From the NCBI GenBank assembly GCA_947503345.1, contig CANNCW010000002.1, positions 339,744-403,743 of the forward strand: 64,000 bases of DNA. The letters run 5' to 3'. A model generated the notes under the pieces. It did not search any database and had not been told where the DNA came from. It saw nothing but the letters and a program-made list of their open reading frames with translations. Origin of the DNA: an uncultured Kangiella sp. (GTDB lineage Bacteria > Pseudomonadota > Gammaproteobacteria > Enterobacterales > Kangiellaceae). A program made the translations under genes and the position numbers. Shown piece by piece: positions 34,547 through 43,701 of this stretch; position 1 is the first letter of the stretch; each line of letters opens with the position of its first letter.

Positions 34547-35062
34547 ATGAAACAGTTATTTATAATACTAATTACCCTATTTGGATTAAGCGCAAATGCA
34601 AAAATTTTAGACAAAGCCAAAGACGGTTTTACGCTAGAAATCAGCTTTGAAACTAAAGCGGATATCAAAACTGCATACAACCAGTTTTTAAATGTTGGCG
34701 ACTGGTGGAACAATGAACACACTTGGTTTGGCGATGCCAGCAAAATGTATATCGAGCCAAGCGTCAATGGTTGCTTCTGCGAAATTGATGGTGAAAAACA
34801 AGCTCTACACATGACCGTTTCTTACGTCGATCCTTACAAAGAGATGCGCATGATTGGTGGTTTAGGCCCGTTGCAAGGACTAGGCTTACACGGTGGCATG
34901 AGCTGGAAATTTGAAGAGCAAGAAAACGGCAACACCAAAGTCACCCACCGTTACCAAGTCACTGGCTATATGCAGGGCGGTCTTGAAGGCTTGGCCGACA
35001 TAGTCGACTCAGTGCAAGCTATTCAAATGAAAGGCTTGGAAAAGGCTTTATTAAAGCATTGA
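34547..35062 (+). CDS. Secreted SRPBCC-family protein
   Basis: 171 residues. Signal peptide 'MKQLFIILITLFGLSANA' then a START/AHSA1-like fold: 'TLEISFETKADIKTAYNQFLNVGDWWNNEHTWFGDASKMYIEP' and 'CEIDGEKQALHMTVSYVDPYKEMRMIGGLGPLQGLGLHGGMSWKFEE'. SRPBCC domains bind hydrophobic ligands; a periplasmic example may bind lipid or a hydrophobic metabolite. AGGAG precedes the ATG by 6 bases. Followed after 65 bases by the TPR protein. Confidence 0.8.
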   Translation: MKQLFIILITLFGLSANAKILDKAKDGFTLEISFETKADIKTAYNQFLNVGDWWNNEHTWFGDASKMYIEPSVNGCFCEIDGEKQALHMTVSYVDPYKEMRMIGGLGPLQGLGLHGGMSWKFEEQENGNTKVTHRYQVTGYMQGGLEGLADIVDSVQAIQMKGLEKALLKH

Positions 35063-35127
35063 TAGTCAGTTAAAGTTCAGCCTTAACTAGTAAACTAAAC
35101 AATCAATAACTTTTTAAAAACTAAATT

Positions 35128-36147
35128 ATGAACACTAAAATAAGTAAAAAAATTTTAGCCATCTTAGTCTTATTAGGTAGCTATTCCCTAATTGCAGAAA
35201 CCGAAAAATCCACTTTATTAGAAAAATTACTAAAACAAAGCAACTATATCGAAGCTGAATTAGAGGCACAAAAGCTAATAAAAGAGTTTCCAAATAACCA
35301 GCAATATCAATTCGCCTTAGCACAGATATATAACAGCACACAACGCTATGATGATGCTGAAGAGTATATCGAAAAAGTATTGGCACATACGAATTTAGAC
35401 GAAGGTCACTGGTTAATGGCATCCGCCATCTATGGCAATCAAGCACAAGCGTCGAGTATTTTTAGTCAGCTAGGCTATGCAAAAAAAGCAAAAAAATCGC
35501 TTGAATCACTTTTAAAGCTAAACCCGAAAAATGAAAACGGCTTAATTGGATTAATACAATTCCATATAGCCGCCCCAGGAATTGCTGGTGGTGATGAAGA
35601 TGAAATTCCAGCTTTAATGGCGCGACTTAAAACGGTAAACCCTATTCGTTATACTTTGATGCAAGCTCAACAGCACTTTGCCGAAGATGATATCGATAAA
35701 GGACTTGAGGTAATTGAGTTGGGGCTTGAGCAAGCGCCTAATTCAATCGAATTACTATTTGTTAAAGCAATACAACTTGGCAACACTGGCGGACAGCAAG
35801 AAGCTTTTGATATTTTTAGCGGAATTCAAAAAATCAAATTAAACAAAGATGCTAGCAATCAAGAGAAGTCATGGCATCAAATGTCTATCTATCAGGCGGC
35901 TAAAGTTTCAGCCGAGCATGGTGTTTCGTTAGAGCAAGGTAAAAACCATATGTATGCCTTTATGGACTCAGAACAAACTCAAGTTGAAGAAGCTTGGATT
36001 CGTTTTCGATTAGGCCAAATCCTTTGGCAACTTAATGACAAATCTTCTGCAAAAGCGCAATTTGAGCTAATTCCTAGCTTAAAGCCTGACGAGCGACTGT
36101 CGAAGTTGATGAAAGCCTTTAAAAAGAAACATCGTATAAAATTGTAA
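35128..36147 (+). CDS. Periplasmic TPR-repeat protein
   Basis: 339 residues with an N-terminal signal ('KKILAILVLLGSYSLIAET'). TPR-like pairs: 'EKLLKQSNYIEAELEAQKLIKEFPNNQQYQFALAQIYNSTQRYDDAEEYIEKVL', 'YAKKAKKSLESLLKLNPKNENGLIGLIQF', 'AEDDIDKGLEVIELGLEQAPNSIELLFVKAIQL', and a final 'GQILWQLNDKSSAKAQFELIPSLKPDERL'. No catalytic domain. Likely a periplasmic scaffold; partner unknown. Confidence 0.75.
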   Translation: MNTKISKKILAILVLLGSYSLIAETEKSTLLEKLLKQSNYIEAELEAQKLIKEFPNNQQYQFALAQIYNSTQRYDDAEEYIEKVLAHTNLDEGHWLMASAIYGNQAQASSIFSQLGYAKKAKKSLESLLKLNPKNENGLIGLIQFHIAAPGIAGGDEDEIPALMARLKTVNPIRYTLMQAQQHFAEDDIDKGLEVIELGLEQAPNSIELLFVKAIQLGNTGGQQEAFDIFSGIQKIKLNKDASNQEKSWHQMSIYQAAKVSAEHGVSLEQGKNHMYAFMDSEQTQVEEAWIRFRLGQILWQLNDKSSAKAQFELIPSLKPDERLSKLMKAFKKKHRIKL

Positions 36148-36257
36148 AATCAGACCTATTTATTGGATTTTAAAGGATTTTATTGGCATATTGATTGCCA
36201 TTGACGATTTATTAGTCAAGCAAACATAATCAAACAACTCTCAATGGGGGCTCTATT

Positions 36258-36545
36258 ATGGAAAGTTTAATTCCTTTAATTGTAAATCTAATCAGTGGTG
36301 CTGTGGGCGGTAATGTCGTAGGTAAACTAGCTAAAAATCTAAGCTTAGGTACCTTAGGTAACTCTTTAGCGGGTATCTTTGGTGGCGGTTTGTTTGGCCA
36401 GTTCTTATTAGGCGCGGTTGGTATTGATCCTGCTGCTGGAATGGACTTAACAGGCATTCTAACTAGCATCGGTGGTGGTGCTGCTGGTGGTGGTGTCCTT
36501 ATGGCAATCATTGGTTTCATCAAGAAAATGATGAACAAAGGCTAA
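36258..36545 (+). CDS. Small glycine-rich membrane protein, 95 aa
   Basis: Alternating hydrophobic and Gly-rich segments: 'LIPLIVNLISGAVGGNVVGKLAK', 'SLAGIFGGGLFGQFLLGAVG', 'GILTSIGGGAAGGGVLMAIIGFIKKMMNKG'. Two or three short membrane helices rich in GxxG packing motifs and a basic C-terminus. Similar short proteins occur in many proteobacteria and are sometimes mislabelled methyltransferases; there is no such domain here. The leader has GGGGG about 8 bases before the ATG and a strong terminator follows, so it is a single-gene unit. Confidence 0.75.
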   Translation: MESLIPLIVNLISGAVGGNVVGKLAKNLSLGTLGNSLAGIFGGGLFGQFLLGAVGIDPAAGMDLTGILTSIGGGAAGGGVLMAIIGFIKKMMNKG

Positions 36546-36561
36546 ACTAGTCTGATAAATC

Positions 36562-36588
36562 AAAAGCCCGCAGAACGCGGGCTTTTTT
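36562..36588. terminator. Bidirectional terminator
   Basis: AAAAGCCCGC AGAA GCGGGCTTTTTT: a 9-bp stem with A- and T-runs on either side. It closes the Gly-rich gene on the plus strand and touches the stop of the convergent gene at 36587. Confidence 0.9.
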
Positions 36589-37105
36589 AATGGTAGATAT
36601 TATCTAACTTTAAACCTAAAACTAAAGCAATTTCATCGGCAATAAAAGTTACTTCATTTAGATCGCTTGTTTCAAAAACTCCATACTTGTGACGACCAAC
36701 AGAAATTAACGACAGCTTATAGTCGTACCAATCATGTTCAGAGTCATAGTAATGGGCTATTTCAATTCCAACAATTTCCTTAAAGTTAAACCATTTTTTA
36801 TTATTTTTATAAATCCTTTTTCGCTTCTTTTGAAATTTATAGGTTTCGCCTACAAAAGAGGCTTTTAAACTCAAATAAATTGAAGGCAGGGCTAAAATCG
36901 CGAAAGCGCCCAGGAAAAACAAAAATACGTTCTTATCTTCATCATTGGATCTAATGGCAAACACACTAAATGCTATAAAAATAGCTGTTGAAAAAATAGC
37001 TCCAAAAAAAGCTCCTGTTTTCGAACGCTGCAATATCAAGCTATGCTCAGTGTTCCTAACGACATCTAATTTGCCACTTACTTTAGTATCAAAGAGTTCG
37101 AACAT
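36587..37105 (-). CDS. Hypothetical two-helix membrane protein, 172 aa
   Basis: Cytoplasmic start 'MFELFDTKVSGKLDVVRNTEHSLILQRSKTG', two hydrophobic helices (about residues 32-50 and 58-80), then a soluble domain 'KFQKKRKRIYKNNKKWFNFKEIVGIEIAHYYDSEHDWYDYKLSLISVGRHKYGVFETSDLNEVTFIADEIALVLGL'. The latter resembles the PH-like domain of YdbT/YcxB-type proteins in which a 'F.eI..i' strand and a 'L...tsd...a..iA..ia..l' helix occur; this is tentative. Lies 2 bases downstream of the dipeptidase gene and is probably co-transcribed. Confidence 0.65.
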   Translation of the reverse strand: MFELFDTKVSGKLDVVRNTEHSLILQRSKTGAFFGAIFSTAIFIAFSVFAIRSNDEDKNVFLFFLGAFAILALPSIYLSLKASFVGETYKFQKKRKRIYKNNKKWFNFKEIVGIEIAHYYDSEHDWYDYKLSLISVGRHKYGVFETSDLNEVTFIADEIALVLGLKLDNIYH

Positions 37106-37107
37106 TT

Positions 37108-38412
37108 TTAATTTTGCTCAGCAAAAGCCTCAACTTGTTGCCAAACACGAATTAAATTGCCAGACATAATCTTTTCAATATCTTCTTCTGAATAACCACG
37201 ACGCAGGAAGCCTTCAATTAGATTAGGAAAACTTGCTGCATCTTTCAGGCCTGTTGGTAAGCTATCCCCTACTCCATCGTAATCAGAGCCGATACCCACA
37301 TGATCCACGCCAACCAACTTAATCACATGATCAAAATGATCGAGCACCACTTCGATATCGGCAAATATAAATGGGTTTTCTTTAATAAAGTTTTTACGCC
37401 ATTCCACTACTCTTGGATCGCTTGAATCATCTATCCCTGATTCCTTCATAAATCCTTCTACCGCTTTTGATATAGCTCCATAACTAGCTCGCGAAGGCTC
37501 ATGTACAAAAGTCGAGCCGAAGTTAATAAAAATCACACCACCATTTTCAGCTAGTGCCTTAATCATGTCGTCAGACATATTACGTTCAAATCCTGGCGTG
37601 AAATGACGCGCAGAAGAGTGCGAAGCGATTGCAGGAACCTTTGAAACCTCCATCACATCATAAAAAGCCTCATCTGAAACGTGTGAAATATCGATCATTA
37701 CACCGGTATTATTCATTGCTCCAACTAATTCTTTACCAAACTCACTCAAACCACCATTGGGGCGTTTCTCATCATAAGAAGAATCTGAGATATGATTACT
37801 TAAGGAGTGAGATAAAGTGATATAGCGAATACCACGATTATAGAAATGCTCAAGATTCTTCAAATCACCTGCGATTGGAGAACCATTCTCCATACCCATT
37901 GGTAACGAAATCAGACCTTTTTCAAAATTTTCCTGCATTTGCTTTACGCTGTACGCCAAAGCAAATTTATCAGGCGCGTTATTAACAATAGCCTCGACGC
38001 TATCAATAAGCTTGTTCGCTAAGGCTGTGCTATCACCATCCTCAAACTCTAAGCTGGCAGGTACATAAATCGACATAAAAGGCGCAGACAAGCCCCCAGC
38101 CTTAGCACGAGGATAATCAAAATCACCAGCTTCCGTAGCTTTTGAGACATCATCATATTTATTTTCTAAGCGATAAGGCACGTCCACATGTAAGTCGGCA
38201 ATGATATATTTCTTGCTTAAAACTTCCGCCTGCTCTGCTAAAGAAAGTTCTTTTTCACCATCAACCATTTCCATAACCTTTTCTTCAAGATTATCGATGA
38301 CCTTTTTAGGAGCTTCAGGGTTTTCAACCTTACTCGGCTTTTCCTGCTGACAAGCTGTTAACGCTAGTGCCAATGAGGCAACTAATAATTTTGTTTTAAA
38401 AAGAGTTTTCAT
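37108..38412 (-). CDS. Membrane dipeptidase (renal dipeptidase family), lipoprotein
   Basis: 434 residues. Lipoprotein signal 'LVASLALALTACQQEK'. Peptidase M19 motifs: 'YIIADLHVDVPYRLEN' (HxD zinc ligands), 'GMENGSPIAGDLKNLEHFYNRGIRYITLSHSLSNHISDSS', 'GVMIDISHVSDEAFYDVMEVS', 'PAIASHSSARHF' and 'HVGIGSDYDGVGDSLPTGLKD'. Predicted periplasmic zinc dipeptidase, perhaps for D-amino-acid-containing dipeptides. A 60-residue spacer after the lipid anchor is rich in Glu and Lys. Confidence 0.92.
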   Translation of the reverse strand: MKTLFKTKLLVASLALALTACQQEKPSKVENPEAPKKVIDNLEEKVMEMVDGEKELSLAEQAEVLSKKYIIADLHVDVPYRLENKYDDVSKATEAGDFDYPRAKAGGLSAPFMSIYVPASLEFEDGDSTALANKLIDSVEAIVNNAPDKFALAYSVKQMQENFEKGLISLPMGMENGSPIAGDLKNLEHFYNRGIRYITLSHSLSNHISDSSYDEKRPNGGLSEFGKELVGAMNNTGVMIDISHVSDEAFYDVMEVSKVPAIASHSSARHFTPGFERNMSDDMIKALAENGGVIFINFGSTFVHEPSRASYGAISKAVEGFMKESGIDDSSDPRVVEWRKNFIKENPFIFADIEVVLDHFDHVIKLVGVDHVGIGSDYDGVGDSLPTGLKDAASFPNLIEGFLRRGYSEEDIEKIMSGNLIRVWQQVEAFAEQN

Positions 38413-38479
38413 AGCAAACCATTCCGATTAAGATCTTTAAAGTAAATTCATCATAAAAGTATAAGCTAAAAATTACCAG

Positions 38480-38701
38480 ATGCTAAACGCCGAACAACAA
38501 GAAATAGTCGATGCAGTAAACCAAGTCATGCCGTTTGGTAAATACCAAGGCCGTAAACTTTTGCAACTACCAGAGCCCTATCTGGTATGGTTCCACAAAG
38601 AAGGCTTCCCCGATAATAAATTAGGAAAGCAGTTGGCGCTAATTTACGAAATCAAGCTGAATGGGCTCGAGTCTTTATTTAAGCCCATGCTTCGCTCTTA
38701 A
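38480..38701 (+). CDS. DUF3820 family small protein
   Basis: 73 residues: 'VMPFGKYQGRKLLQLPEPYLVWFHKEGFPDNKLGKQLALIYEIKLNGLESLFKPM'. The 'MPFGKYKG..L..lPe.YL.Wf...GfP.g.LG..l....ei..NGL..l' pattern defines DUF3820, annotated in places as a quorum-sensing-regulated virulence factor. It resembles the small domain found fused to DNA polymerase III epsilon-like exonucleases, suggesting a nucleic-acid context. Divergent from the dipeptidase. Confidence 0.88.
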   Translation: MLNAEQQEIVDAVNQVMPFGKYQGRKLLQLPEPYLVWFHKEGFPDNKLGKQLALIYEIKLNGLESLFKPMLRS

Positions 38702-38786
38702 CATACAGCTTTAAACTTTTAATAAATAGGACACGGACAACAATTATTGGTAAAATTAAGTTATTAGAATTTACCAGACCAATCCT

Positions 38787-40145
38787 TTGTTTAATTTAGT
38801 TCACGATAAACTTCAAAAGACCTTACAAACACTAGGTTTCACTCAAGAAACCGAAGTTCAGGCTAAGGCCATTCCTTTGATTTTAGAAGGTAACGATGTA
38901 GCCGCTAGTGCCGAAACGGGTTCTGGTAAAACCGCCGCCTACCTATTACCTATTCTGCATCATTTGTTGCAAAACACGGTGAGTCATAGCGGTACTCGTT
39001 GCTTAGTCTTAGTACCTACGCGCGAACTGGCAAAACAAGTAGAAAAGCAATTCGAGCAACTAGCCCAATTTACCAGCTTATCGGCTGGGGTTTTAACTGG
39101 TGGCGCTTCAATGCAATTTCAACGCGCTATGTTACGTAAAGATCCTGAACTTCTGATAGCAACCCCTGGTCGAATTTTAGATCATTCTAATAATGGCGAA
39201 ACTGAATTGGATAAATTGGAATATCTAGTATTGGATGAAGCCGATAAAATGCTGGATTTGGGTTTTAGTGATGATGTCACCGCCATTACTAACTTCTGTA
39301 ACAAAGAACGCAAAACTTTATTGTTCTCAGCGACTTTAAATGCTCGAGGAATTAAGCCCATGATCCAAAAGCTTATGCAGGAACCAAAAATCTTGGTTCT
39401 TAATAGCTTTGAGGAACAACAAAAACAAATTACTCAACAAATCATTCCTGCCGACGATTTAAAACACAAAGAAAAGCTGGTGAATTGGTTATTAAAGAAT
39501 GAGAAATACCGCAAAGCCATTATTTTCTGTAACACCAAAACGCAAGTTGATCGCTTAGGTGGCTTATTAAAATATTATCAACACGCGGCAGGCACTTTGC
39601 ACGGTGATAACACTCAAGAAATTCGTAACCAAGTCATGATGCAATTCCGTGACAATAAATTTAATGTACTCATAGCATCAGACGTTGCCGCTCGCGGGAT
39701 AGACGTTAAGGAAGTCGACTTAGTTATTAACTTCGATATGGCACACAACGGCGATGACTACATACATCGCATTGGCCGTACTGGTCGCGCTGGTGAGTCT
39801 GGTTTAGCTATTTCCTTGATAAGTTCGCGCGAATGGAACCTAATGGCAACCATTGAAAACTTCCTCAAAACCAAATTCGAAAAGCGAATAGTGAAAGCCT
39901 TAATTGGCAAATATACAGGTCCAAAAAACCTTAAATCTAACGGTAAAGCTGCTACTAAAGGAAAGCGTCACTCAGGAAAAAAACTCAGCGCCCGAGAAAA
40001 GAAACGCTTAGATAAGAAACAATCTAAAAAGAAAAAAACAATTCAACAAAAACTAGAGCCTGAAGATGTCATCAGCAGTAGCAAACCCAAGAAAAAGTTT
40101 GGCGGGATTTCAGAAGCTCCCGTACAGCCTTTAAGGAAAAAATAA
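38787..40145 (+). CDS. DEAD-box RNA helicase (RhlE/SrmB type)
   Basis: 452 residues from a TTG start. All core motifs: Q-motif region '[14 protein letters not shown]', I '[13 protein letters not shown]', Ia 'PTRELAKQ', Ib 'TPGRILDH', II 'VLDEADKML', III 'FSATL', V '[11 protein letters not shown]', VI '[10 protein letters not shown]'. The C-terminal 100 residues are Lys-rich and disordered ('[25 protein letters not shown]'), typical of ribosome-assembly helicases. No in-frame ATG precedes motif I's region; TTG gives the normal N-terminus. Overlaps yaiI by one base. Confidence 0.92.
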   Translation: MFNLVHDKLQKTLQTLGFTQETEVQAKAIPLILEGNDVAASAETGSGKTAAYLLPILHHLLQNTVSHSGTRCLVLVPTRELAKQVEKQFEQLAQFTSLSAGVLTGGASMQFQRAMLRKDPELLIATPGRILDHSNNGETELDKLEYLVLDEADKMLDLGFSDDVTAITNFCNKERKTLLFSATLNARGIKPMIQKLMQEPKILVLNSFEEQQKQITQQIIPADDLKHKEKLVNWLLKNEKYRKAIIFCNTKTQVDRLGGLLKYYQHAAGTLHGDNTQEIRNQVMMQFRDNKFNVLIASDVAARGIDVKEVDLVINFDMAHNGDDYIHRIGRTGRAGESGLAISLISSREWNLMATIENFLKTKFEKRIVKALIGKYTGPKNLKSNGKAATKGKRHSGKKLSAREKKRLDKKQSKKKKTIQQKLEPEDVISSSKPKKKFGGISEAPVQPLRKK

Positions 40146-40603
40146 TGACTGTTTGGGTAGACGCCGATGCTTGCCCTGTAGTGGTTCGTGAGATTTTAGT
40201 TAAAGCTGCGATCCGTACTAAGGTTGCTTTGACCTTTATTGCCAATCATCATATTCCCGTTCCAAAAGTTGAGAATATCAAGTCGATTCAAGTGCCTAAG
40301 GGCTTTGACGTTGCGGATAATGAGATTGTTTTGCGCGTGAATACTGGCGATTTAGTCATAACTTCGGATATTCCATTGGCTGCCGAGGTTATTGATAAAG
40401 GTGCAGTTGCTTTGAGCTCTCGTGGTGAGCTTTTTGATAAATCCAATATTCGTCAACGCTTGAATATGCGAGACTTTATGGACTCTATGCGGGAAACTCT
40501 GGAGGCTTCAGGTCAAAATCGTGGTGGTCCGCCTGCTTTATCCCAAGCTGATAGACAGAAATTTGCCAATCATTTAGATCGATACCTATCAATGAGTTTA
40601 TAG
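40145..40603 (+). CDS. yaiI: YaiI/YqxD family protein (DUF188, PIN-like)
   Basis: 152 residues, standard length. '[24 protein letters not shown]', '[87 protein letters not shown]' and '[21 protein letters not shown]' match UPF0178 throughout. The Asp residues (VDADAC, TSDIPLA) resemble a PIN nuclease site; activity unproven. Translationally coupled to the helicase. Confidence 0.93.
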   Translation: MTVWVDADACPVVVREILVKAAIRTKVALTFIANHHIPVPKVENIKSIQVPKGFDVADNEIVLRVNTGDLVITSDIPLAAEVIDKGAVALSSRGELFDKSNIRQRLNMRDFMDSMRETLEASGQNRGGPPALSQADRQKFANHLDRYLSMSL

Positions 40604-40683
40604 TCTAATATTTGAACTAGTCTCTCGAAAGATTGCAGTCTTTCTGTCAATATTCTATTAGTCATTAACATAAGGAGGCGAGT

Positions 40684-41064
40684 ATGACTGATTCTACGAA
40701 ATTGAAATATCTTAAAATTGCACTGGTTGTCTTTGGCATTATTTTTATTGCTGGCATTTATATTCTAAACAAAGTTTGGCCCTCGGGTTGGTCATGGCAT
40801 GGTTCAGGGCGTTCTTATTACTTAGAAATGATCATGGGTGTCTACGCCACTTTAGGCGTATTCATGATTTTAGCAGCCAAAGATCCCCATAAACACTTAA
40901 GCTTAATTTGGTTTGTTGTTTGGTCAAGTGTGGTTCATGCCGGAATTATGGCAATACAATCATTTGATGGTGAACACAACATGGGCCATTTAATTGGCGA
41001 TGTACCCGCACTGTTTATTGTTGCAATTGTATTAGGCTTCTTGACTCCTAGAAGGATTAGCTAA
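40684..41064 (+). CDS. Four-helix membrane protein, 126 aa
   Basis: Four hydrophobic helices (about residues 10-28, 45-62, 71-90, 104-121). Conserved-looking loop 'WPSGWSWHGSGRSYYLEMIMGVYATLGVFMILAAKDPHKHLSLIWFVVWSSVVHAGIMAIQSFDGEHNMGHLIGDVPAL' with several His (W-H, HKH, VHAG, EHNMGH). This resembles DUF6632-type membrane proteins; function unknown. AAGGAGG lies 7 bases before the ATG, a very strong ribosome site. Confidence 0.72.
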   Translation: MTDSTKLKYLKIALVVFGIIFIAGIYILNKVWPSGWSWHGSGRSYYLEMIMGVYATLGVFMILAAKDPHKHLSLIWFVVWSSVVHAGIMAIQSFDGEHNMGHLIGDVPALFIVAIVLGFLTPRRIS

Positions 41065-41106
41065 CCTTCCGTCAAACTGGTTTTACTAAAATTCACACTT
41101 AAACGC

Positions 41107-41134
41107 TTGAATTTGAAGCCATTTATCCTAATAT
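41107..41134 (+). promoter_or_regulatory. Candidate sigma-70 promoter of the coiled-coil operon
   Basis: TTGAAT (41107-41112), 16-base spacer, TAATAT (41129-41134), about 60 bases before the ATG at 41193. An alternative -10 (TATAGT, 41132-41137) gives a 19-base spacer. It is the only good match in the 128-base gap. Confidence 0.4.
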
Positions 41135-41192
41135 AGTATTTATAAATAAAAGCTTAACCGCTTATTGGAATTTGTACCCATAGGAGAAACTC

Positions 41193-42374
41193 ATGTCTAG
41201 CACCTCAATTACCGCTATGCCTTTAAAATATTTAGATCAAGCTATGAATAAGTTACGCGACTTAGGCTTGATGCCGGAGAAAACCGATGAGGCTCCTGTA
41301 ATCAGTCTTATCAACAAGATTTCAGATTTAGACGAAGAGAAAACTATCGCCATTGCGCGCACTTTAAACCAAGCTTCATTATTTAATGAAGTGGTGCGTG
41401 AGCAAATCCAAGCCATGCGTATTGGTGAGCGATATGAGGGGATCACTGAGAAATTCAACTCGATCCGTGATGATGCAAAAGACATGGTTGATCAGCTGGA
41501 AGATGGCAAGATTGATGTTTTAGAGCGCGTTGGTAACGTTTGGATGAAAGTAACCCGTGGCGATATCCCTTCTCGCTTTGAAAAAATTAAAGAAACCTAT
41601 TTAGAAGTCGCAGCTGACACTAAAGATCAAATAGAACGCGAGCAGATTATTCTTGATGCTTATCGTGATTTCCGTGGTGCTTTAAAGGAATCAGAAGTTC
41701 TTGCATTGAACGTTTTAAAAAAAGCAGACGCCGAGTTAGAAGATGCCAAAACTAACTTAAACAATGCGGCTAAAGACATCGAAACCAATACTAATGAAGA
41801 TCGTGAACACATAGCACGTTTAGAGTTAGCTCGTGATGAGCGTTTACGTGACTTACAAAACTCAGACGACCGTTATCAAATTGCTAAAGATTTATCGGAT
41901 AACTTGACCATCTCTTATAACACTTCAGAAGCGGTTATGGCGCGTTTATTACAAACCACCAACGCTAAAGAAAGAGTTTATTCTCAGTCCGTTACTTTCT
42001 TCGGAACCAATGAAACAGTGTTCACAGCGCTTTCAGCTTCTTTTACCGGTATGCATGGCCTACATGAAGCAACTAAGACTTTGCAAAGCATGAAAGATGG
42101 TATTAACGAGAGCTTAGAAGTTTTAGGGGAAGTTGGCGATAAGGTTCAAGAAGAAGCCTTACGCCAAGGTTATGGCGCAACCATTAAAGCTGATTCAGTT
42201 AAGAAATTAGTAGATTCTATTGTCAACTTCCAAGAACGTTCAGTGAACTTAATTGCTGAAATGCGTGACCAAGCTACTCGTAACGCAGAAGAGGTTCGCT
42301 TAGCTGCTGAAGATGGTAAGCGACGTTTAGCTGAACTTGCTAGTCGTGGTAATGCACTTGTAATCAATGCTTAA
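41193..42374 (+). CDS. Cytoplasmic helical protein, TelA-like layout, 393 aa
   Basis: Almost wholly alpha-helical and coiled-coil, with no signal or membrane segment. Order: a helical head ('LKYLDQAMNKLRDLGLMPEKTDEAPVISLINKISDLDEEKTIAIARTL'), a coiled coil with 'FNEVVREQIQAMRIGERYEGITEKFNSIRDDAKDMVDQL', a long heptad section (residues 150-235), a middle 'VMARLLQTTNAKERVYSQSVTFFGTNETVFTALSASFTGMHGLHEATKTLQSM', and a C-terminal 'EVRLAAEDGKRRLAELASRG'. The layout recalls TelA/YceH (toxic anion resistance family) but no diagnostic motif is certain. First gene of a three-gene operon; GGAG precedes the ATG by 8 bases. Confidence 0.7.
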   Translation: MSSTSITAMPLKYLDQAMNKLRDLGLMPEKTDEAPVISLINKISDLDEEKTIAIARTLNQASLFNEVVREQIQAMRIGERYEGITEKFNSIRDDAKDMVDQLEDGKIDVLERVGNVWMKVTRGDIPSRFEKIKETYLEVAADTKDQIEREQIILDAYRDFRGALKESEVLALNVLKKADAELEDAKTNLNNAAKDIETNTNEDREHIARLELARDERLRDLQNSDDRYQIAKDLSDNLTISYNTSEAVMARLLQTTNAKERVYSQSVTFFGTNETVFTALSASFTGMHGLHEATKTLQSMKDGINESLEVLGEVGDKVQEEALRQGYGATIKADSVKKLVDSIVNFQERSVNLIAEMRDQATRNAEEVRLAAEDGKRRLAELASRGNALVINA

Positions 42375-42389
42375 TATCTTTATTCATTA

Positions 42390-43667
42390 ATGACTGAAAA
42401 AACCGAACCAGAACATGACATCCCTTTATCGGATGTCATGTTGGCTATGGATATAGCCGATACCATTCGTCATCGCGAGCGTATTGTTGAACAGGAGCTT
42501 TCCGCGGAAGAGCGAGAAAAAGCACTGTTTGAAAAAGTTAAAAAGACTTACGCAAGTCAAGGTATTGAAGTAAGCGATGCGACTATTCGTGAAGCAATTG
42601 AAGCGATAGAAGATGAGCGTTTTGCATACAAGGCGCCAAAAGATAGTCTTTTCACCAAATTTGCTCACTTTTACATTAACCGTAAAAAATGGGGCAAAGG
42701 TTTTGCTTTTGTTCTGGGCATTGCTGGTTTGGCATGGGCTGCGACTTGGGCCTTATTTACGCTACCTGAGCAATGGAAGTTAGATAAACAAGCCAATGCA
42801 CTAAATCAATCGATCATTGCAGCCAATACCGATGCCGAGTCACTACAAGGTCGATTAGATAGTTTAGTTGAGGAGCTTAATAGAGCAACTGAGCCCGAAG
42901 ACTCTGAGTTAAATCAGTTGTTTACACGCCAGAAACAAATTAGTTTTCAACATTTAAAAACGGCAGCAACCCATATCGATTTAGCACGCCCTCTTCGCCT
43001 TGAAGATGACTTTGATAGGAATGATTTTAAAGAAGGCGGGACCTTGGCAATCGACCAAGTGGATAGACAAAAATATCAATTATCACAAGCTAAGTCGCAG
43101 CTTGATGATGCTGAAGAAACCATTAAGCAGCTACATCAACTTCATGTACTACCCAATGAGCTTTTGAACTTGCGCAATCAAGCTTTAGATATTGCCAAGA
43201 CTACTTATGCCAAATCCACTGCGCAAGATTTTTATAACAATGGTGTTGCGGCTATGAAAGGCTTAGATGTAAAAAGCGCTAATAATGCTACTACCGATTT
43301 AAAAGATTTAATTGATGATTTGCAACTAAGCTATCAAATTAAAATCGTTTATCGTCATGGTGAAAGAACTGGCGTATGGCGTCAGCCTGAAGTGAATCGT
43401 TCAGCACGAAACTACTACATTATTGTTGAAGCGATTGATAAGAATAATAGTGCCATAAAAGTTCCTATTACTAATGAAGAAACTGGCAGAGTTGAGCATG
43501 TTTCTAAATGGGGCTTACGTGTTGAAAAATCGGTCTATGAGCAAGTTGGTCGTGATAAACAAGATGATGGCATTGTACAAAATAATATTTTTGGAAATAA
43601 AGAAATCGGTAAAATAGCCATTGATTACCGTTTTCCAACCACTGGCAAAGCCATCACTCGCTGGTAA
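42390..43667 (+). CDS. Single-pass membrane coiled-coil protein (DUF6384-like), 425 aa
   Basis: A cytoplasmic N-terminal domain ('IPLSDVMLAMDIADTIRHRERIVEQELSAEEREKALFEKVKKTYASQGIEVSDATIREAIEAIEDERFAY'), one membrane helix (residues 103-125, followed by PEQWK), a periplasmic coiled coil, and a beta-rich C-terminal domain ('LQLSYQIKIVYRHGERTGVWRQPEVNRSARNYYIIVEAIDKNNSAIKVPITNEETGRVEHVSKWGLRVE'). The N-terminal part matches what I remember as DUF6384. The end domain resembles an SH3- or OB-like module. It lies 15 bases after the first gene with a weak ribosome site, implying coupling. Function unknown. Confidence 0.72.
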   Translation: MTEKTEPEHDIPLSDVMLAMDIADTIRHRERIVEQELSAEEREKALFEKVKKTYASQGIEVSDATIREAIEAIEDERFAYKAPKDSLFTKFAHFYINRKKWGKGFAFVLGIAGLAWAATWALFTLPEQWKLDKQANALNQSIIAANTDAESLQGRLDSLVEELNRATEPEDSELNQLFTRQKQISFQHLKTAATHIDLARPLRLEDDFDRNDFKEGGTLAIDQVDRQKYQLSQAKSQLDDAEETIKQLHQLHVLPNELLNLRNQALDIAKTTYAKSTAQDFYNNGVAAMKGLDVKSANNATTDLKDLIDDLQLSYQIKIVYRHGERTGVWRQPEVNRSARNYYIIVEAIDKNNSAIKVPITNEETGRVEHVSKWGLRVEKSVYEQVGRDKQDDGIVQNNIFGNKEIGKIAIDYRFPTTGKAITRW

Positions 43668-43701
43668 AAAACCACTGCTAGTTAGAGGAAATTAATAAGT
43701 T

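Noticed and set aside
41193..42374. Calling the first coiled-coil gene TelA outright
   Set aside because: Only the overall helical layout matches; no diagnostic motif could be confirmed by eye.
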